Origin: Klebsiella quasivariicola
Lineage (GTDB): Bacteria; Pseudomonadota; Gammaproteobacteria; Enterobacterales; Enterobacteriaceae
NCBI RefSeq assembly: GCF_002269255.1
Contig: NZ_CP022823.1
Location: forward strand, 992,001 to 1,056,000
Direction: 5' to 3'
DNA length: 64,000 bases
Shown here: positions 53,988-64,000 of the stretch, one piece after another
Layout of the letters: the number at the start of each line of letters is the position of its first letter
How positions within the stretch are numbered: the first letter of the stretch is position 1
Position numbers and translations under genes: made by a program
Notes under the pieces: generated by a model
What the model was told of the DNA's origin: nothing
The model's input: only the letters and a program-made list of their open reading frames with translations
Databases searched by the model: none

Positions 53988-55763
53988 TTAACGCTTATAC
54001 AGCGGCCCGTAGTTCTGGCAGGCGCGGTAGTCCTGGCCTTCGATATCCATGCCGTGCGCGGCCCAGGCGGAAGGGCGGTAGATTTTCGCCGCTTCCACGT
54101 TGTGCATGCAGACCGGAATGCGCAGCATGGCGGCGAGGGTAATGAAATCCGCGCCAACGTGGCCGATGGTCAGCACACCGTGGTTGGCGCCCCAGTTGGC
54201 CATCACCGAGTACACATCGCTGAACGGGCCCTCGCCGGTCAGGCGTGGGGCAAACCAGGTGGTGGGCCAGGTGGAGTTGGTGCGGGCGTCGAGCTGGTCG
54301 TGCATCGCTTTGGGCAGCGCCACGCTCCAGCCTTCGGCAATTTGCAGCACCGGCCCCAGACCTTTGATGATGTTCACCCGGGTCATGGTGAACGGCACGC
54401 CGCCTTCGGTCAGGAAGCGGGAAGAGAAGCCGCCGCCGCGGAAGTATTCGTGGATCGCCGGGCACCATTCGGTCGCTGCGAGGCAGGCATCCGCCTCGTT
54501 CTGCTCAATCTCCCAGTGAGGTTTCATCGTCGGGTTGCCCTGCGCGTCGCGCTGCTGGCAGGAGCCGTCCAGCGCCGCAGAGCCGGAGTTAATCAGGTGA
54601 ATGATGCCGTGCTCCGCCCGCCCGGTGAGCGGCTGCCCGGTGACCCGCTCCACGGCATCCGGCGACCAGTAGGTGCGCACGTCGGCAAACACCTGGGCGG
54701 TGCCGGTGAGCTGGTGACCCATCAGCATGGCCACGCCGTTGAGGCTGTCGTTTTCGGTAGCGACGACAAACGGCTCGCGCACCCCGTTCCAGTCAAAAGA
54801 GCTGTTGAGCAACGCTTCGGCGGTATCGCCATTGGGGTATTGATCGGTCCAGTGGCGCTGACCCTGGAAACCGGCGGCGATGGCGTTATAGCCCAGCGAC
54901 TCCTCCACCAGCCCTTTTTCCGCCAGCTTCGGGTTGCCCTGCATCATGTCGCGGATGCACATCGCCATCAGCAGGCTCTCTTTGAGCACCGCGCGGCTCT
55001 GCGTTTCATTGCGCTTATACTGCTCGGCGTTCTGATCTTCACCATAGCGGAAGTGTTTATCCGCCCACGCCAGCGCCATCTCCAGCTCGGTTTCATCATA
55101 GATTTTCTGATCGATTCGCCGGCGCAGCTCCGTCATGTCGACAGCCTGCACCTTCATGCCGAGCCAGGATTCAAAGAAATTGTGGTCGACGATGGAGCCG
55201 GCGATGCCCATTGAGACGCCGCCCAGCGACAGATAGCTTTTCCCTTTCATGCTGGCGACCGCCAGGCCGGCGCGCGCGAAGCGCAACAGCTTCTCTTCGA
55301 CGTCCGCCGGGATCGAGGTGTCATCGGCATCCTGCACGTCATGCCCGTAGATGGAGAACGCCGGGATCCCTTTCTGGCTATGGGCCGCCAGCGCGGCGGC
55401 CAGATAGACCGCCCCCGGACGCTCGGTGCCGTTAAAGCCCCAGATGGCCTTCGGGCGCAGCGGATCCATGTCGATGGTTTCGCTGCCGTAGCACCAGCAG
55501 GGGGTGACGGTGATGGTGACGCCGACGTTCTGGCTGCTGAATTTCTCTTCACAGGCAGCCGACTCGGCCATGCCGGCGATACAGGTATCGGCAATCACAC
55601 ACTCCACCCGGGCGCCGCAGGCGTGGCGCAGTTTCTCGCTAATAAGCGCGGCGGTGGCTTTCGCCATGTTCATGGTTTGCGCTTCCAGCGACTCGCGGAC
55701 TCCCATGCGACGACCATCGATTACCGGACGAATACCGATCTTCGGTAAGCTGATTTTTTTCAT
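53988..55763 (-). CDS. fucI: L-fucose isomerase FucI
   Basis: Mn-dependent isomerisation of L-fucose to L-fuculose. At 591 aa it has the full family length, with the start [20 protein letters not shown] and conserved segments [37 protein letters not shown] and the ending [15 protein letters not shown]. It is cytoplasmic. It lies 32 nt after fucP. The 435-aa frame on the opposite strand (53907-55214) is a GC-bias shadow. Confidence 0.96.
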   Translation of the reverse strand: MKKISLPKIGIRPVIDGRRMGVRESLEAQTMNMAKATAALISEKLRHACGARVECVIADTCIAGMAESAACEEKFSSQNVGVTITVTPCWCYGSETIDMDPLRPKAIWGFNGTERPGAVYLAAALAAHSQKGIPAFSIYGHDVQDADDTSIPADVEEKLLRFARAGLAVASMKGKSYLSLGGVSMGIAGSIVDHNFFESWLGMKVQAVDMTELRRRIDQKIYDETELEMALAWADKHFRYGEDQNAEQYKRNETQSRAVLKESLLMAMCIRDMMQGNPKLAEKGLVEESLGYNAIAAGFQGQRHWTDQYPNGDTAEALLNSSFDWNGVREPFVVATENDSLNGVAMLMGHQLTGTAQVFADVRTYWSPDAVERVTGQPLTGRAEHGIIHLINSGSAALDGSCQQRDAQGNPTMKPHWEIEQNEADACLAATEWCPAIHEYFRGGGFSSRFLTEGGVPFTMTRVNIIKGLGPVLQIAEGWSVALPKAMHDQLDARTNSTWPTTWFAPRLTGEGPFSDVYSVMANWGANHGVLTIGHVGADFITLAAMLRIPVCMHNVEAAKIYRPSAWAAHGMDIEGQDYRACQNYGPLYKR

Positions 55764-55795
55764 TACAGATCCCTCAGGTTATGCGGATAACAGGT

Positions 55796-57106
55796 TTAGT
55801 TCGTCGCCGCTTGTGAACGGAAACGGGCAAAAATAAAGATGATGGCGAAGCACAGCGCCGGGACCAGTTCGGCGGTCGGAATATTGCCGGCGGCGTCGCT
55901 GACAAAGCCCATCACCGGGGTGACGATCCCGCCGCCGATAATGGTCATGACGATAAATGACGAGCCATATTTGGTGTCCTGGCCCAGATGCTTAATCCCC
56001 AGCGAGAAGATGGTGGGGTACTGAATGGACATAAAGGCGCTGCACAGGGTCAGGGCCAGCAGGCCGACGTGGCCGCCGCTGAAGGCGGAGAGCAAGCAGA
56101 GCAGCATGGCGATAAGCGCATAGATAGCGAGCACGTTATGCGGCGCAAAGCGGCGGATAAGCCAGGTGCCGGTAAAACGGCCGATAAAGAAGCAGACCAT
56201 GGTGCCGGTCAGGTAGTTGGCGGCGAAACCGGCCGTCATGCCCGGGATCTCTTCGATAGCGTAGCGAATCAGATAGCTCCAGCAGGCGGTTTGCGCGCCG
56301 ACGTAGCAGAACTGGGCCAGCACCGCCCAGCGCCAGTGACGGATGCGCATCAGGCGCGTCAGCGAGGCGAAAAAAGTACTCTGCGCGCTATCGCTGTGGT
56401 CATCACTTTGCAGGGACGGGAAACGGGTGCAGACGATCAGCAAGGCGACCAGCAGGACGATAGCCACGATAATCATATAGGGGGTTTGTACCGACAGGAC
56501 CAGACTGTGTTTCCAGGCGCTGAGCTGTTCCGGCGTCATTTTATCCAGCACCTCCTGCGGCTGATGCGGGACGTTAGACAAAATAAGACTCTGGCCAAAT
56601 ACCACGGCAATAATGGCGCCAAACGAGTTAAAGGTCTGGGCCAGATTAAGGCGGAAGTGACCGCCGCTTTCCGGACCGAGGACGGTGACAAACGGGTTGG
56701 CCGCCGTTTCCAGACAGCCAAGCCCGGCGGCGATAATAAACAATCCAATCAGAAATAAGGTGTAATTCATCACTTCGGCCGCAGGCCAGAACAGCGCGGC
56801 GCCGCAGGCATATAAAAACAGGCCGGTAAGAATGCCGGCTTTATAGCTGAATTTCTTCATCAGCATCCCGGCGGGGATGGGAATTATAAAATAGCCAAAA
56901 TAAAAAGCTGACTGGATTAATCCAGCCTGAAAATTAGTCAGGGTAAAGGCCTGTTGAAATTGTGGTAATAAAATATCATTCAGATTATTAGCCACGGCCC
57001 ACAGGAAAAAGAGAGAGCATAGCAGAGCAAACGGAATAATGTAGCTCTTACTCTGCCCGCTCTCCATCGCGCGGTAACTTTTCTTTGGTATCGTTGTGTT
57101 TCCCAT
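55796..57106 (-). CDS. fucP: L-fucose/H+ symporter FucP
   Basis: Major-facilitator inner-membrane importer. It has 436 aa with about 12 membrane segments and the FucP patterns FFLWAVANNLNDILLPQFQQ and GCLETAANPFVTVLGPE (with the Glu-Asn pair used in transport). It is the first gene of the fucPIKUR operon, transcribed away from fucAO. Confidence 0.96.
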   Translation of the reverse strand: MGNTTIPKKSYRAMESGQSKSYIIPFALLCSLFFLWAVANNLNDILLPQFQQAFTLTNFQAGLIQSAFYFGYFIIPIPAGMLMKKFSYKAGILTGLFLYACGAALFWPAAEVMNYTLFLIGLFIIAAGLGCLETAANPFVTVLGPESGGHFRLNLAQTFNSFGAIIAVVFGQSLILSNVPHQPQEVLDKMTPEQLSAWKHSLVLSVQTPYMIIVAIVLLVALLIVCTRFPSLQSDDHSDSAQSTFFASLTRLMRIRHWRWAVLAQFCYVGAQTACWSYLIRYAIEEIPGMTAGFAANYLTGTMVCFFIGRFTGTWLIRRFAPHNVLAIYALIAMLLCLLSAFSGGHVGLLALTLCSAFMSIQYPTIFSLGIKHLGQDTKYGSSFIVMTIIGGGIVTPVMGFVSDAAGNIPTAELVPALCFAIIFIFARFRSQAATN

Positions 57107-57268
57107 AGCGTCCTCATCAGTTCATAAGCATTTACAACAGCATGCAGGGCGCAGTCTGGTGCTGCAGCAGACCGCAAAATTAAGTGAGCTCAGGTGACGC
57201 GCCAGTGAGTGAAATGAAAGTCACGGCGGAACTCATGGCTTCATTTTCAAATAAAAAATGCCTGTTAA

Positions 57269-57284
57269 TATGATGATGGTCACA
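57269..57284. promoter_or_regulatory. CRP-like site 1 in fuc control region
   Basis: TATGATGATGGTCACA fits TGTGA-N6-TCACA with one mismatch in the left arm. It lies 163 nt upstream of fucP. Catabolite control of fuc genes is established in E. coli; occupancy here is inference. Confidence 0.6.
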
Positions 57285-57308
57285 CTTAACGTGCTGTGGA
57301 CCATTTTA

Positions 57309-57324
57309 TGTGATAATTGTCACT
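57309..57324. promoter_or_regulatory. CRP-like site 2 in fuc control region
   Basis: TGTGATAATTGTCACT fits TGTGA-N6-TCACA with one mismatch at the last base. Its centre is 40 nt from that of site 1, close to four helix turns, so both could act on the same face. Confidence 0.7.
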
Positions 57325-57672
57325 TTAATTTTTCAAAAATACTGACCGTTTGAGGAAATAAATTCACAAAACCACAACGCTAATGACCGAATGAATATAT
57401 ATCGCGGAAAACGGGCAAATGTTACCAGAAAATAAAATGCCCGCTTGATGAAATATTATTAAGAACGGGCATTTTAAACGCTCTCTTAACGGACGTAATT
57501 CAACTTTCCATGACGGAATTATTGACGTGGTTCACAAATTGTCGCTATGAGAATTCCCCTGTGAGTATTCCGGCTGAAGATGGAGAGCATTATTCAACCT
57601 ATCCCACGGTAGCCGCCGCTATTTTGATTGCCCTGCCGTTGACGGATGATGAGTCGCCAAAAGAGGAAAACA

Positions 57673-58320
57673 ATGGAAAGAAACAGACTGGCCCGGCAGA
57701 TTATCGATACCTGCCTGGAAATGACCCGCCTGGGGTTAAATCAGGGGACCGCCGGCAATGTCAGCGTGCGCTATCAGGGGGGGATGCTGATCACCCCTAC
57801 CGGCATCCCGTATGAAAAACTGACGGAAGACAAGATCGTCTTTATTGATGCCGACGGCCAGCATGAGCAGGGAAAACTGCCCTCCAGCGAATGGCGTTTT
57901 CATCAGGCGGCCTACCAGACGCGACCCGATGCCCAGGCGGTGGTCCATAATCACGCCGTTCATTGTACCGCGGTGTCGATCCTCAACCGGCCGATCCCGG
58001 CCATCCACTATATGATCGCCGCGGCCGGCGGGAATTCGATCCCCTGCGCGCCCTATGCCACCTTCGGCACCCGCGAACTGTCTGAGCATGTCGCGGTGGC
58101 GCTGAAGCACCGCAAAGCCACGCTGTTGCAGCATCACGGCCTGATCGCCTGCGAGGCCAGCCTGGAAAAAGCGCTGTGGCTGGCGCACGAAGTGGAAGTC
58201 CTGGCCCAGCTCTACCTCAGCACCCTGGCGATTAGCGACCCGGTGCCGGTGCTGGATGACGAGGCGATCGCCATCGTGCTGGAGAAGTTCAAAACCTACG
58301 GATTACGTATTGAAGAGTGA
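57673..58320 (+). CDS. fucA: L-fuculose-phosphate aldolase FucA
   Basis: Zinc class II aldolase that splits fuculose-1-phosphate into L-lactaldehyde and dihydroxyacetone phosphate. The ATG at 57673 (MERNRLARQIIDTCLEMTRL) gives 215 aa, as in E. coli, and has AAGAGGAAAAC in front; a start nine codons earlier is less likely. Motifs seen are GTAGNVSVRYQGGMLITPTG, the catalytic Glu in LPSSEWRFH, and zinc-site histidines in VVHNHAVHCTA and LLQHHGLIAC. Confidence 0.96.
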   Translation: MERNRLARQIIDTCLEMTRLGLNQGTAGNVSVRYQGGMLITPTGIPYEKLTEDKIVFIDADGQHEQGKLPSSEWRFHQAAYQTRPDAQAVVHNHAVHCTAVSILNRPIPAIHYMIAAAGGNSIPCAPYATFGTRELSEHVAVALKHRKATLLQHHGLIACEASLEKALWLAHEVEVLAQLYLSTLAISDPVPVLDDEAIAIVLEKFKTYGLRIEE

Positions 58321-58347
58321 TGCCGCAACGCTAACAGGAGAGACGTG

Positions 58348-59496
58348 ATGGCAAACAGAATGATCCTCAACGAAACGGCATGGTTTGGCCGGGGGGCGAT
58401 AAACGCATTAACCGATGAAGTGGCGCGGCGCGGCTATCGCAAGGCATTGATCGTCACCGACAGCACCCTCGCCCGGTGCGGCGTGGTGGCGAAAGTCACT
58501 GACAAACTGGATGCCGCCGGGCTGGCATGGGATATGTTCAGCGACGTTATCCCTAACCCGACCATTGCCGTGGTCCAGCAGGGGCTGCAGGCCTTTCAGC
58601 GCAGCGGGGCGGATTACCTGATCGCCATCGGCGGCGGTTCGCCGCAGGATACCTGTAAGGCGATCGGTATTATTCAGCGTAACCCGGAATTCGCCGATGT
58701 CCGTAGCCTCGAGGGACTGTCGCCCACCCGTCAGCCCAGCGTGCCGATCTTCGCGGTGCCGACCACCGCGGGTACCGCGGCGGAGGTGACGATTAACTAT
58801 GTCATCACCGATGAAGAACAGCGGCGCAAGTTCGTCTGTGTCGACCCGCATGACATTCCGCAGGTGGCCTTTATCGATGCCGATATGATGGACGCCATGC
58901 CGCCGGCGCTGAAGGCGGCCACCGGCGTGGACGCCCTGACGCACGCTATCGAAGGCTATCTCACCCGCGGCGCCTGGGCTTTGACCGATGCGCTGCACCT
59001 CAAGGCCATCGAGATCATTGCCGGGGCGCTGCGCGGCTCGGTTGCCGGAGACCCCGGGGCGGGCGAAGCCATGGCGCTCGGCCAGTATGTGGCGGGGATG
59101 GGATTTTCCAACGTCGGCCTCGGGCTGGTACACGGCATGGCGCATCCGCTCGGCGCTTTTTACAACACGCCGCACGGCGTGGCGAATGCCATCCTGCTGC
59201 CACACGTGATGCGCTTTAATGCTGAGGCGACGGGGGAAAAATATCGCGACATCGCCCGGGCGATGGGCGTCAGGGTGGAAGCGTTAAGCCTGACTGCCGC
59301 GCGCCAGGCGGCAGTGGAGGCGGTCTGCCAGCTAAACCGGGACGTCGGTATTCCCGGCCATCTGCGCGAGGTGGGCGTCAGGAAAGAGGATATTCCGGCG
59401 CTGGCGCAGGCGGCGCTGGAGGATGTGTGTACCGGCGGCAACCCGCGCGAGGCGAGCCTGGCCGATATCGTCGGGTTATATCAGGCGGCCTGGTGA
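58348..59496 (+). CDS. fucO: Lactaldehyde reductase / propanediol oxidoreductase FucO
   Basis: Iron-dependent group III alcohol dehydrogenase that reduces L-lactaldehyde to 1,2-propanediol under anaerobic conditions. The ATG at 58348 (MANRMILNETAWFGRG) gives 382 aa and has AGGAG seven nt upstream. It has the NAD motif IGGGSPQDTCKAIG and metal-site histidines in GLVHGMAHPLGAFYNTPHG. Its product is the substrate of the Pdu pathway encoded at the other end of the window. Confidence 0.96.
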   Translation: MANRMILNETAWFGRGAINALTDEVARRGYRKALIVTDSTLARCGVVAKVTDKLDAAGLAWDMFSDVIPNPTIAVVQQGLQAFQRSGADYLIAIGGGSPQDTCKAIGIIQRNPEFADVRSLEGLSPTRQPSVPIFAVPTTAGTAAEVTINYVITDEEQRRKFVCVDPHDIPQVAFIDADMMDAMPPALKAATGVDALTHAIEGYLTRGAWALTDALHLKAIEIIAGALRGSVAGDPGAGEAMALGQYVAGMGFSNVGLGLVHGMAHPLGAFYNTPHGVANAILLPHVMRFNAEATGEKYRDIARAMGVRVEALSLTAARQAAVEAVCQLNRDVGIPGHLREVGVRKEDIPALAQAALEDVCTGGNPREASLADIVGLYQAAW

Positions 59497-59565
59497 TTGC
59501 CTGGCCCGGGTAAAGCAGGCAGTGCCGGAGCCGTTAGCCTTTAGCGGCGCACCTCCTGGCGAGGG

Positions 59566-60321
59566 TTAGCGCGTCAGCCGCAGCTGCTGCAGATTGCCAT
59601 CCAGCTGTAAATCGGTCTGCAGGCGGGCCACTTCCCGGCAGGTGAACGCCATCTCCTGATGCGCGGCCAGCTTTTTGCGCCACTTCTCCGGGACCTCGGC
59701 CAGACGGGCGTACAGTCCTTCCAGGTCCTGAAACTCGTTCAACAGCTGGGCGGCGCTTTTGGGGCCAATGCCCGCCACGCCCGGCACTTTCGAGCTGCTG
59801 ATCCCCGCCAGCCCCCAGTAATCCGCCAGCTGCTCCGGGGTGACGCCGAACTCGCTGGCGATGAAGGGCGCGTCCAGCCAGCGTTTCTGAAAGTAGTCGC
59901 GGATACGGATGGTGGGCGACAGCAGCTGACAGTAGCCTTTGTCGGTAGAGACGATGGTGGCCTGATGGCCCGCCTGGGCCACCTTCACCGCCAGGGTGGC
60001 GGCGAGGTCGTCCGCTTCGCTGCCCGGCGAGGCCCAGCAGCGGATCCCCCGCTGTTCGAAAGCGACCCGCAGCGCTGGCATCTCGGCCACCAGCGTCTCC
60101 GGCATCGGCGCGCGGCCGGCTTTGTACTCCGGCAGGCGCTGGTGACGCCAGCCGTGGGCGCGATCCTCATCATCGAACACCGCCACCGCATGGGTGGGCT
60201 GACTGTGGACGATCAGCTGCTCCAGCGCATGCAGGCAGGTATCGACGCAGGGCGAACCCTGCACCGCGTGGATGCGGCGGATCAGATTTAACGCGTCGAC
60301 GATTAACAGATGAACAGCCAC
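59566..60321 (-). CDS. xni: Flap endonuclease-like protein Xni (GTG start)
   Basis: Homologue of the 5'-nuclease domain of DNA polymerase I (formerly ExoIX). The GTG at 60321 gives 251 aa beginning [20 protein letters not shown] after the initiator and Ala, the E. coli length, with AAGGGGGT in front. A frame 30 residues longer upstream is not conserved in style. It has acidic metal-site segments ([29 protein letters not shown]) and the helix-hairpin-helix [17 protein letters not shown]. Confidence 0.94.
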   Translation of the reverse strand: MAVHLLIVDALNLIRRIHAVQGSPCVDTCLHALEQLIVHSQPTHAVAVFDDEDRAHGWRHQRLPEYKAGRAPMPETLVAEMPALRVAFEQRGIRCWASPGSEADDLAATLAVKVAQAGHQATIVSTDKGYCQLLSPTIRIRDYFQKRWLDAPFIASEFGVTPEQLADYWGLAGISSSKVPGVAGIGPKSAAQLLNEFQDLEGLYARLAEVPEKWRKKLAAHQEMAFTCREVARLQTDLQLDGNLQQLRLTR

Positions 60322-60417
60322 AGATACCCCCTTATTCTCAGCGCCTTTAGGGTAACATCGCCATCGGATCGAGGCTATCTGCGCCTGAACAATCAGGAAG
60401 ATAACGCGCAAATTTCG

Positions 60418-62361
<1,944 letters not shown>

Positions 62362-62434
62362 AGCGGGCCTCCGGTCATTGACGCCCTGAACTTATCCTGC
62401 GGCGGCGACGGAAGCCAGAGGGGGAAGACCCGCA

Positions 62435-62486
62435 GCTGTTGCAAATGCGCCAGCGGATGCGCGGCGGCTGCGCGATTTGCAACAGC
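62435..62486. promoter_or_regulatory. Inverted repeat, candidate operator of the sigma-54 activator
   Basis: GCTGTTGCAAAT (62435-62446) and ATTTGCAACAGC (62475-62486) are perfect 12-bp inverted arms with centres 40 nt apart. They lie about 90-140 nt upstream of the predicted ssuD-like start site, where enhancer-binding proteins usually bind. Confidence 0.65.
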
Positions 62487-62547
62487 GCGGCGCGACGAGA
62501 ATATTTCCAGTGCCTTGATTTAAAAAGATTAATTTTTTATTCACCAT

Positions 62548-62563
62548 TGGCATGAATATCGCT
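62548..62563 (+). promoter_or_regulatory. Sigma-54 (-24/-12) promoter of the ssuD-like gene
   Basis: TGGCATGAATATCGCT fits TGGCACG-N4-TTGCA, with the invariant GG (62549-62550) and GC (62561-62562) exactly ten nt apart. Transcription should start near 62574, about 60 nt before the ATG at 62633. Confidence 0.7.
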
Positions 62564-62632
62564 AACACTCATATAACCAAATTAAAACATCTCTTCGATA
62601 AATATCGGATATGGTTATATAGGAAATAGATA

Positions 62633-63805
62633 ATGACGCAGCAAGCTCCCGACAAGATCAATGTCTTCTGGTTCTTACCTACCCATGGTGATGGCCGCTA
62701 TCTGGGCACCACCGAGGGGGGACGCCCGGTCGATTTACCTTATCTGCAGCAGGTGGCGCTGGCGGCCGACAGCCTGGGCTACTACGGCGTGCTGATCCCC
62801 ACCGGTAAAAGCTGTGAAGATTCGTGGCTGGTGGCCTCGGCGCTGGCGCCGTTGACCCGTCGTCTGCGCTATCTGGTGGCGGTCAGGCCGGGCCTGCAGC
62901 CGCCGACGCTGGCGGCGCGGATGGCGGCCACCCTAGACCGTTTATCGGAAGGTCGGCTGCTGATCAACGTCGTCACCGGCGGCGACCCGGTGGAAAACAA
63001 AGGCGACGGTATCTTCCTCAGCCACAGCGAGCGCTATCAGGTGACCCGCGAATTTCTCGATGTTTACACCCGCCTGCTGCGTGGGGAAAAAGTGGACTAT
63101 CACGGCGAGCATATTCACGTGGAAGGCGCTGAGGTGCTGTTCCCGCCGGTACAGGAGAATGGCCCGCCGCTCTATTTCGGCGGCTCTTCTGAGGCGGCCA
63201 TCGATGTGGCGGCCGAGCAGATCGACAGCTATCTGACCTGGGGCGAACCCCCGGAACTGGTGGCGGAAAAGCTGGCGGTGGTGCGTGAGCGCGCCGCGGC
63301 CCGCGGACGTACTCTGCAGTACGGCATTCGTCTGCATGTGATTGTGCGCGAAACGGAAGAGGAGGCATGGGCCGCCGCCGACCGGCTGATCGCCCATCTT
63401 GACGACGATACCATCGCTCAGGCGCAAAAGATCTTCGCCCGCATGGACTCGGCCGGCCAGGCGCGAATGAGCGCCCTGCATCAGGGGTCGCGCGACAATC
63501 TGCGCATTGCGCCCAATCTGTGGGCTGGCGTCGGACTGGTGCGCGGCGGCGCGGGGACCGCGCTGGTGGGTAATCCGCAGCAGGTGGCGGAACGTATCCG
63601 CGAATATCAGGCGCTCGGCATCAGCAACTTTATCTTCTCCGGCTACCCGCATCTGGAAGAAGCGCACCGCTTTGCCGAGCTGGTGATGCCTCTGCTGCCG
63701 CTGGAAAACGCGGCCTCGTCGAAGGCGCGCAGCGTGAACACCGGTCCGTTTGGCGAAACCATCGGCGGCGATAAGCGCCCGGTGCGCCAGGTCAGCGCCA
63801 GCTGA
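62633..63805 (+). CDS. FMNH2-dependent alkanesulfonate monooxygenase (SsuD/MsuD type)
   Basis: Luciferase-like flavin monooxygenase that releases sulfite from alkanesulfonates when sulfate is scarce. It has 390 aa with family motifs [40 protein letters not shown] and [16 protein letters not shown]. SsuD of the main ssu operon and MsuD look very similar, so the exact substrate is open. It is expressed from the sigma-54 promoter and divergent from its probable regulator. It needs reduced FMN from a partner reductase not seen in the window. Confidence 0.9.
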   Translation: MTQQAPDKINVFWFLPTHGDGRYLGTTEGGRPVDLPYLQQVALAADSLGYYGVLIPTGKSCEDSWLVASALAPLTRRLRYLVAVRPGLQPPTLAARMAATLDRLSEGRLLINVVTGGDPVENKGDGIFLSHSERYQVTREFLDVYTRLLRGEKVDYHGEHIHVEGAEVLFPPVQENGPPLYFGGSSEAAIDVAAEQIDSYLTWGEPPELVAEKLAVVRERAAARGRTLQYGIRLHVIVRETEEEAWAAADRLIAHLDDDTIAQAQKIFARMDSAGQARMSALHQGSRDNLRIAPNLWAGVGLVRGGAGTALVGNPQQVAERIREYQALGISNFIFSGYPHLEEAHRFAELVMPLLPLENAASSKARSVNTGPFGETIGGDKRPVRQVSAS

Positions 63806-63851
63806 TGGCCCGGAGCGCGACCATGAGACAGCATACCGGAGGAGGGCTGCG

Positions 63852-64000
63852 ATGAGTGCAGAACCGCATATCGTGATTATCGGCGGCGGCTTCAGCGGCG
63901 CGGCGGTGGCGATTAAGCTGCTGCGCCTGGCGCCGAACGGAGTGCGCGTGACGCTGCTGGAGCCGCGCCAGTTCCCCGGCGCCGGGGTGGCCTATTCCAC
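63852..64000 (+). CDS. FAD/NAD(P)-binding protein (5' end only)
   Basis: The ATG at 63852 follows GGAGGAGGG and opens a frame that leaves the window. The first 49 residues include the dinucleotide-binding fold HIVIIGGGFSGAAVAIKLL and LLEPRQFPGAGVAYS, as in the FAD/NAD(P)-binding (HpnW/lysine-hydroxylase-like) family. It lies 46 nt after the monooxygenase, so probably the same sulfonate operon. Function is otherwise unknown. Confidence 0.8.
   Translation, partial: MSAEPHIVIIGGGFSGAAVAIKLLRLAPNGVRVTLLEPRQFPGAGVAYS

Larger units (their letters stand above)
57107..57672. promoter_or_regulatory. Divergent fucP / fucA control region
   Basis: A 566-nt gap that should contain the fucP promoter (left), the fucA promoter (right) and FucR and CRP operators. 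Two good CRP-like boxes are listed separately. The 57420-57500 segment is AT-rich. An open frame that begins at 57510 and runs into fucA out of frame has no support as a gene. Confidence 0.6.

Noticed and set aside
53907..55214. 435-aa open frame on the plus strand opposite fucI
   Set aside because: Same reason: an antisense shadow of a fully conserved enzyme, with no ribosome site or recognisable protein pattern.
57510..57815. 101-aa open frame running from the fuc control region into fucA
   Set aside because: It enters fucA in another frame, has no good ribosome site and shows no family pattern. A short leader peptide cannot be fully excluded, but nothing supports it.

Overview
The window is a chromosomal segment of an enteric bacterium. 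Gene content and order (pdu/cbi/cob block, mltA-csd-gcvA-rlmM-fuc neighbourhood, metZWV initiator tRNAs, GcvB) fit Klebsiella, most likely the K. pneumoniae complex. The species call is inference from content; no search was run. Most of the DNA is GC-rich. Clear AT-rich patches occur only inside the type VI secretion (T6SS) block and in the pdu control region.

Layout. (1) 1-4914: propanediol utilisation genes. pduC (cut by the window edge), pduB and pduA are on the minus strand. Divergent from them are pduF (diol facilitator) and pocR (the regulator of pdu and cob). (2) 4915-21232: a cobalamin riboswitch followed by a tightly overlapped plus-strand operon, cbiABCDETFGHJKLMNQOP-cobU-cobT. It encodes anaerobic corrin ring synthesis, cobalt import, amidation and nucleotide-loop steps; cobS is absent. 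(3) 21235-43682: a T6SS island on the minus strand, bounded by two copies of a 38-bp direct repeat. It carries tssK, tssL, an OmpA-type tagL, vgrG, an effector/immunity set, an unknown two-TM protein, tssM, a short TssA-like protein, a PAAR effector with its probable immunity protein, tssF, tssG, tssJ and tssE. There is no tssB, tssC, hcp or clpV. (4) 43704-44072: three tandem initiator tRNA-fMet genes with promoter and terminator. (5) 44242-51219: mltA, tcdA, csdE-csdA, ygdI, sRNA gcvB, gcvA, ygdD and rlmM, a core enterobacterial block. (6) 51269-59496: the fucose regulon, fucPIKUR (minus) divergent from fucAO (plus). (7) 59566-60321: xni. (8) 60418-64000: a sulfonate locus with a sigma-54 activator fused to an SsuA-like binding domain, a divergent SsuD-type monooxygenase with a good -24/-12 promoter, and the start of an FAD/NAD(P)-binding protein.

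How the parts work together. FucO makes 1,2-propanediol from fucose-derived lactaldehyde. PduF imports that diol, PduCDE dehydrates it with coenzyme B12 inside a microcompartment, and PocR switches on pdu and cob together. The T6SS island has typical accessory features: flanking repeats, tRNA proximity, AT-rich cargo, a frameshifted putative immunity gene and a gene remnant. The most interesting unassigned parts are the PAAR effector, whose C-terminal half carries a caspase-like His-Gly / Ala-Cys pair, and the unassigned toxin domain of the vgrG-linked effector.
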